Source: Scytalidium lignicola (Eukaryota; Ascomycota; Leotiomycetes). From it: 64,000 nt of DNA. Shown here piece after piece: positions 59,232 through 64,000 of the stretch; the first letter of the stretch is position 1, and every line of letters starts with the position of its first letter. The stretch is taken from NCBI GenBank assembly GCA_002812745.2, contig NCSJ02000028.1:124001-188000 (forward strand). The letters are read 5' to 3'. The notes beneath the pieces are model-generated. The model was not told the DNA's origin. It ran no database searches and saw nothing but the letters and a program-made list of their open reading frames with translations. The position numbers were made by a program, and so were the translations under genes.

Positions 59232-61975
59232 ATGTCCCGACCAGTTTCTCCAACTCGAAAGCCCTTGCACGAACGATCTCACTCCTTAACAAACGCACGA
59301 GCTGGTATACGTCTAGTTCCAAGTACTCCACCTAGACTACCAGCGCCAGGAATCAAAGATGATGTCTACTCACGAACCCCACTACCGACACATCCTTCGC
59401 ACATCCTCTTACCTGGGAAAGTAAGCCAGGGGTTCGCCACAGATGTAGCGGTTTCACGAGTTACAAGATCGCGAGCCTCGACAAGCTCAGCCGTATTGTC
59501 TGTCTCAACAAAATCTCAGACTCCTTCTGCCTCCAGTTCTGCGACGAACTCGCCTGTAGCCTCTCCTTCGCAGATTAGACCCTTGTCTCGGAAACGCAAA
59601 CAGTCCGTTACCGTCCACCCAGACAAGACGTTCTCGCTCATTGAAGGTGACGAATCTGAGACGGGGGACAAAGAACAAAAATCCCCAGCGGCGTCACTTT
59701 CTAGTAAAAGCTCCTTCGGCGCCCTCGTTCCATCCGATGCAAGTAATACTCCACCGCAGCAGCGAATATCTTCCCTATCATGCATTACCGATTCGACCTT
59801 AACTAGCTCAGTTGCGCCTGCAACCCCCGCTTTGGGAAGCAAGAAGCCTATATCTGCAGATCCTATAACCAACTCACCTTGGAATTATCAACTTGTAGGA
59901 GGCATACGTAAGGTCCCTCCGAGTCCACACGAAAACCAAACATCTCCAGAACCCAACTCAGAGACCGAGGTGTTAGAACCTTCAAGTCCATTGGAACCAG
60001 TTACAGAGCAGGTGGACCAGTTGGATTCTTCTCAAGATTTGTCTGAAGATTTGTCTGAGAATCTTACTACGAAAGTGTCGACGGATTTATCTACAAAGCA
60101 ATCCTTCCAATCTGCTGACACAGCCACTACCATATCTGAAAATACCAATTATAAAGTCTACCCAATCGCATCTCACTCTGGCTCGACCATTAGGCCTGCG
60201 CCTCCCTCGTCAAGCAATTCGAATTACGAGATTCTTGCTGCATCATCTGCATCTGGATCTGTTATTTATAGACCTCGTGCCGCTGAGAACGAGAGCGAAG
60301 GCGACAGCGAGAACTATCAACTCTATCCTTCCTCCTCGCCTCCTCTCTCCGAATCCGCCAGCCCCGAATTCCCACCAAGGGCAAAATATTCGCAGGAATC
60401 TTTGGTTGTGCCACCATTGAACCCGAAACCAATAAAATATCGAAGATCCAACGAAAACTTGGGTTACTATAAATCGAGATCCAGAGAATCGCTCCGGACA
60501 GCGGGCTCCCTGGCTTCAATCTCGACGGTTATAAGTCAGAAGGAAGCTTCTCAGGCCGTTTCAGCGACTCCTTCACTGATAGAATTGTCTGCTCTGAGAT
60601 CTGCCAAAACATTGAATTCCGGGATAGATGCTTCGGACAGCAACAACCCACACGGATATCGTATGGAAGAGGCTCCTCATCAATGGAGCTCACAGTTGTC
60701 AACCGTGCCTTCTGTATCAGAGGAACCTTCCGAGAGGGGATCGGGGTATTGGTCTGAGAGGAGGAGCAGTGGCTTCGTCAGCAATCCAAGCCGCCACAGC
60801 GCACACGTCCTTAGCATAAGTTCATCTCTTGCGCCGGATGACATCCAGTCGCGGTTAGGAACTGCTTCTCCAGATACACCCATTCGACCTCTGGCTGTAT
60901 TTCACCGACATGGACAACGCCAGCTAAGCACTTCCTCAGCTCACCTAGTTGCAGATCCAGATGAGCATGGAGACACCATTACAGATATGCAGGACTTGCG
61001 TTCATACTCATCCAGAACCCGCTTGTCTGGATTATACAACAATTCCAGTCCCTTAAATGTTGAGCGAACCTACACCATGCGATCAACTGGCAGTTCAAGG
61101 TCAAATAGTTTGGTCGGGCAGGCTCTGCCGACTTGGGCTAGGCTATACTATGGTAGTGGGGAGAGGAGATATTTATCGACTCCCGGAAGCTCTAGAAGCT
61201 CTAGCAGTGGAGACGAGAGTCGGCCAAGCAGTGCTTTTCAAAGCAGATCTCCTAGTATCGATCTCCCTGCAAACCTTTACAACCCACGACGGCGCCCTCG
61301 AGAAATGATCGAGCAACAAGATGATAGACAGTCCACAGTCGGCTCTCTTGAAATCACACCTGTTCCACCTTCTCGAGATCCTTCCGAACAGCATTCCGAG
61401 CTACCTTCGGGACAAGAACGAAGGAATCCTGTCCGACGCCATCCAGGTTTCAGGACTTGGAGTATGTCAAGTATCTGGTCTCCGCATCTACGCTTGGATA
61501 AGAGAACAGTGAGGCGCAGTGTTTGGGAGCGCCCTCCATCAATGACTTGGTCAACTGAAGGTGGATGGTTTGGCCGTCGAAATGTTCAAATATTAATGTT
61601 TGTTTTTGGATTTCTTTGCCCACTTGGTAAGTTTTCAGAGCCACTCGAAGGAATGTTACTCTTCTAACTCTTTTATTCATTTAGCTTGGATAATTGCAGC
61701 TTTCTTACCTCTCCCTCCAAATCCATTATTGAAGCTACAGGCACAGGCAACTAGTGAGGCTGATGTCTCTGATGATTATGCTCGCGTTTTTGGTCCCATG
61801 GATGAAGCTCGATACGAAAGTGCCAAATGGTGGCGAATTATGAATCGTTGGATATCTGTAATAGGCGTACTTGTGATTATCACTATTGTAAGTTCCCCTG
61901 GATTGCTCCTTAGGTGAGTGACCTAACAAGGTGCAGATTGTCTTAGCCGTTTTGGGCACGACGAAAGGCTTATAA
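59232..61975 (+). CDS. Large serine-rich protein with a C-terminal membrane anchor, unknown function
   Basis: Exons 59232-61626, 61685-61887 and 61937-61975 give 879 codons (878 aa). Most of the protein (to about residue 780) is Ser/Thr/Pro-rich and disordered, with an acidic repeat SEDLSEDLSENL near residue 270. Near the end comes RRHPGFRTWSMSSIWSPHLR, the conserved-looking WFGRRNVQILMFVFGFLCPL, and, across the join, AWIIAAFLPLPPNPLLK. Then YARVFGPMDEARYESAKWWR and a second hydrophobic segment (WISVIGVLVIITIIVLAVLG). So it has two membrane segments at the C-terminus and a long cytosolic N-terminus, presumably phosphorylated. A conserved fungal 'serine-rich protein' family has this plan; its role is not established. 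The final exon is 13 codons including the stop. Confidence 0.87.
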
Positions 61976-62864
61976 AAATGCTCGGTGACCACCGTCACCA
62001 ACTTAAAATTCATCACCCTATGGGGCACGACTATCATATACGCCTTGCCCCCTTGCGTTCTAATCTTATATTTGTTCAACTATTTATCGCCATCTACAGC
62101 CACAAATTCAGCCATTTTTTCATGCTCGGTCCTCTTATTTTTAGACCGCATCAGCTATCTAAGTAGGGACTACGATCCCACGACTACTTTAGATTAGCCT
62201 TCACGATTCCGAAAGNTTTTTTTCGTCTTCTCAAATCTATACCTATATACGACCTTGTAAAATTAGATGCCCCTTCTACGATTTAATGTATGAGCCGGAC
62301 GACAGTAGTGTCANTTTTTTGTTTTCTTATTTTTCACGTCATGCAGCTTCCTGTTACGAATATGACGGATGGAAAATTATTTTTGTTGGCTTTTATACCT
62401 TGCTTGGAGAAGACAGGATCAAAATACCCTTTTCCATGCTATGCTTTTCCTTTTTCTTTCTCGTTCATCTTATCGATTAGGTTCGATACTGAGCATATAT
62501 ACCTTAGTTTAAAGTTAATTAGAGAGCTTTTGCTGAGACAGAGAATTCTATTTCTGGCTGTAGAGGATGCAATACAGTTGAACAAATCAAATAATTTAAC
62601 CATCTTCATCTTAATCTTCATGGAATTTGACTGCATGACAATACGGTGCTTGCTAAATATCAAGAGAAAACTATACATATCAGAACACGAGCATGCGAAC
62701 AGAAGAGATCATTACAAGCATTTCTATACCTACCCATCCAAGCGCCTTCTTCTCAACTTGACATACTCTTAAGATACAATGCAGCTACTTTAAAGACAAT
62801 TGCTCATTCCGAACACGCCACATCCCCAACACGCTTCAATTCTACAACAACACATTCACAATGT
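61976..62864. other. Intergenic, convergent 3' ends of serine-rich and MBOAT genes
   Basis: 889 AT-rich bases, with Ns at 62216 and 62314 beside T runs. The 160-codon frame at 62290-62772 spans one of them and has no conserved features. Confidence 0.55.
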
Positions 62865-64000
62865 CTATAGATCCTTCGTCTTCTCAGCAGGCAACGACTG
62901 GACCCTCTTAAATCCCATTTTCTGCATCGCTTCAATATCAGCCTTAACTTCCTTCATCATCTCGTTAAATTCTGTCGGATCGGGTGGCAATCCCAACACG
63001 GGTTCTTCTTCAGCCGTCTCTGATTTTATCTGCTCCTTCACTACTTTTTTCGCCTTATCAATTTCTCCAGCAGCTGTAGCAGCTCTCTGGTTCAACTGTC
63101 TTATCAACCACCCCTTCGCTGGACTTGCGAAGAAGGCCATACTCGCTGCTGTACCGATAATAGCATAAAAGTATACTCGTGACCAGACGAGGAAGCTGTC
63201 AGAGAGAGTCAGGAGAATAAATGGTGCAGTAACGAATGAGAAGGCGAGTTGTGTGGTTAGCCAGGAGAAGATGTCATAGTATGGTTTGAGCGGTGTAGGT
63301 TGAGAGGTGCTGCCAGGTACAAGGAAGAAAGGACGTAAGTAGCGTCGGAAATCTGTTGAGGTTAGGTACATATATCATAGATGGAATTAAATGAAGGTTG
63401 GGAGGCTAAGCGAGGGTTAAAAGTAAATCGTGACATACTCTTTGCTACTGTTTGGACAAAGCTGGCTAGGATAAAGGTGAGATAATAACCAGGATAGAAT
63501 CCATGCCAGAAAGCACTTGTTGTAAACGTTGCCATGCTTGCTCGGAAGCCAGGCTTCTTGCCACGGGGAGTGACACGGAGGTATATGTAGTTTCGGAGCC
63601 AATTGTTGGTATTCATATTCCAGTTTCCAAGGAAAGCTCTGCTGTTTTGAGCAGTCTCGACACCCCATGGGCTTACGTTTTGCAACCTATCCCAGGACAC
63701 CTTTCCAGTGATTGGGTCTACTCCTTTGTATCCCATCCCAGAAAGAATACAGGCGCCCTCCGTCAAGGACCATACGCCATAGAATTTCGTCCGAGTAGTG
63801 ACTAAAGACAAGTAAAGGATGACTAGGCGTCGTAGAAATCCATAAGTCGGGAACGTGTCATTGGTTAAGGTGCTCGGCCCATACCAAGTAGACATCTTGA
63901 GGAACACAAATATCCATAACAGACCACTGGCCGCTTTCCATGCTGCAGGGGTACCACTTCGGGGAATCTTCCTCTTTTTCCGCGTTGGTGGTTTCTTTGA
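62865..64000 (-). CDS. ALE1: MBOAT lysophospholipid acyltransferase, Ale1/Slc4-like (5' end outside the window)
   Basis: Minus-strand exons 63439-64000 (partial) and 62865-63352 give the C-terminal 350 codons; the frame is open to the window edge. MBOAT hallmarks are seen: FLGNWNMNTNNWLRNYIYLR with the conserved Asn region, and the catalytic His in SAFWHGFYPGYYLTFILASF. The join yields VAKNFRRYLRPFFLVPG. Several hydrophobic helices follow, then a charged tail (KAKKVVKEQIKSETAEEEP). Ale1-type enzymes in the ER transfer acyl groups to lysophosphatidylcholine, -ethanolamine and -serine in the Lands cycle. YGVWSLTEGACILSGMGYKG is typical of this branch. The N-terminus and the true start lie beyond position 64000. 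Confidence 0.94.

Noticed and set aside
62290..62772. 160-codon plus-strand frame
   Set aside because: It is in AT-rich 3' flank, contains an N placeholder, and starts with short hydrophobic low-information sequence.

Overview
The window is nuclear DNA of a filamentous ascomycete (Pezizomycotina). The signs are short introns (about 50-90 bp) with GTATGT/GTAAGT donors and CTAAC/CTAAT branch points, compact housekeeping genes, and fungal-only families. A large divergent F-box protein and the overall gene mix make Leotiomycetes my best guess, but this is inference. Seventeen protein genes could be rebuilt to a closed reading frame. One more gene is interrupted by a stop codon, and one runs off the right edge.

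Left block (1-9 kb): a Pin4/Par14 parvulin; a divergent pair of ribosomal protein genes (eS12 on minus, uS8 on plus) sharing about 0.5 kb of promoter with an AACCCTAA box; a GT90/CAP10 glycosyltransferase; the transcription elongation factor Paf1; and the ER-retrieval receptor Rer1. Then (9.1-12.9 kb) comes a seven-exon F-box gene broken by one in-frame TGA. From 12.9 to 23.2 kb there is a single gene, for a small acidic protein of unknown function, between two gene-free stretches of 5.0 and 4.4 kb.

Middle block (23-39 kb), gene-dense: an SDR-family protein lacking the SDR active-site signature, a Golgi pH regulator (GPHR) channel protein, a nine-exon RRM protein with two micro-exons, eIF3 subunit L, a universal stress protein, a secreted/anchored Ser-Thr-rich protein, and a CDK11/PITSLRE-like kinase head-to-head with the complex I assembly methyltransferase NDUFAF7.

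Right block (40-64 kb): a seven-exon cytochrome P450; two convergent paralogous single-pass membrane proteins whose ectodomains share a twelve-cysteine pattern; the N-terminal amidase Nta1; a large serine-rich C-terminally anchored protein; and the 3' part of an MBOAT lysophospholipid acyltransferase (Ale1-like). Long gene-free stretches lie between them (3.7, 1.9, 3.1 and 3.3 kb).

The genes do not form one pathway or an obvious metabolite cluster. The most unusual items are the twelve-cysteine membrane-protein pair, the micro-exon gene, the SDR without its catalytic signature, the acidic protein with very large flanks, and two short motifs recurring in intergenic DNA (GTACCTCCGTAC and ACAGTACAGTA). 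The sequence holds 16 single Ns, nearly all beside homopolymers; where they fall in exons 9905 and 36478, skipping the N restores the frame. All exon coordinates come from reading splice signals and frame closure by eye, with no transcript data.
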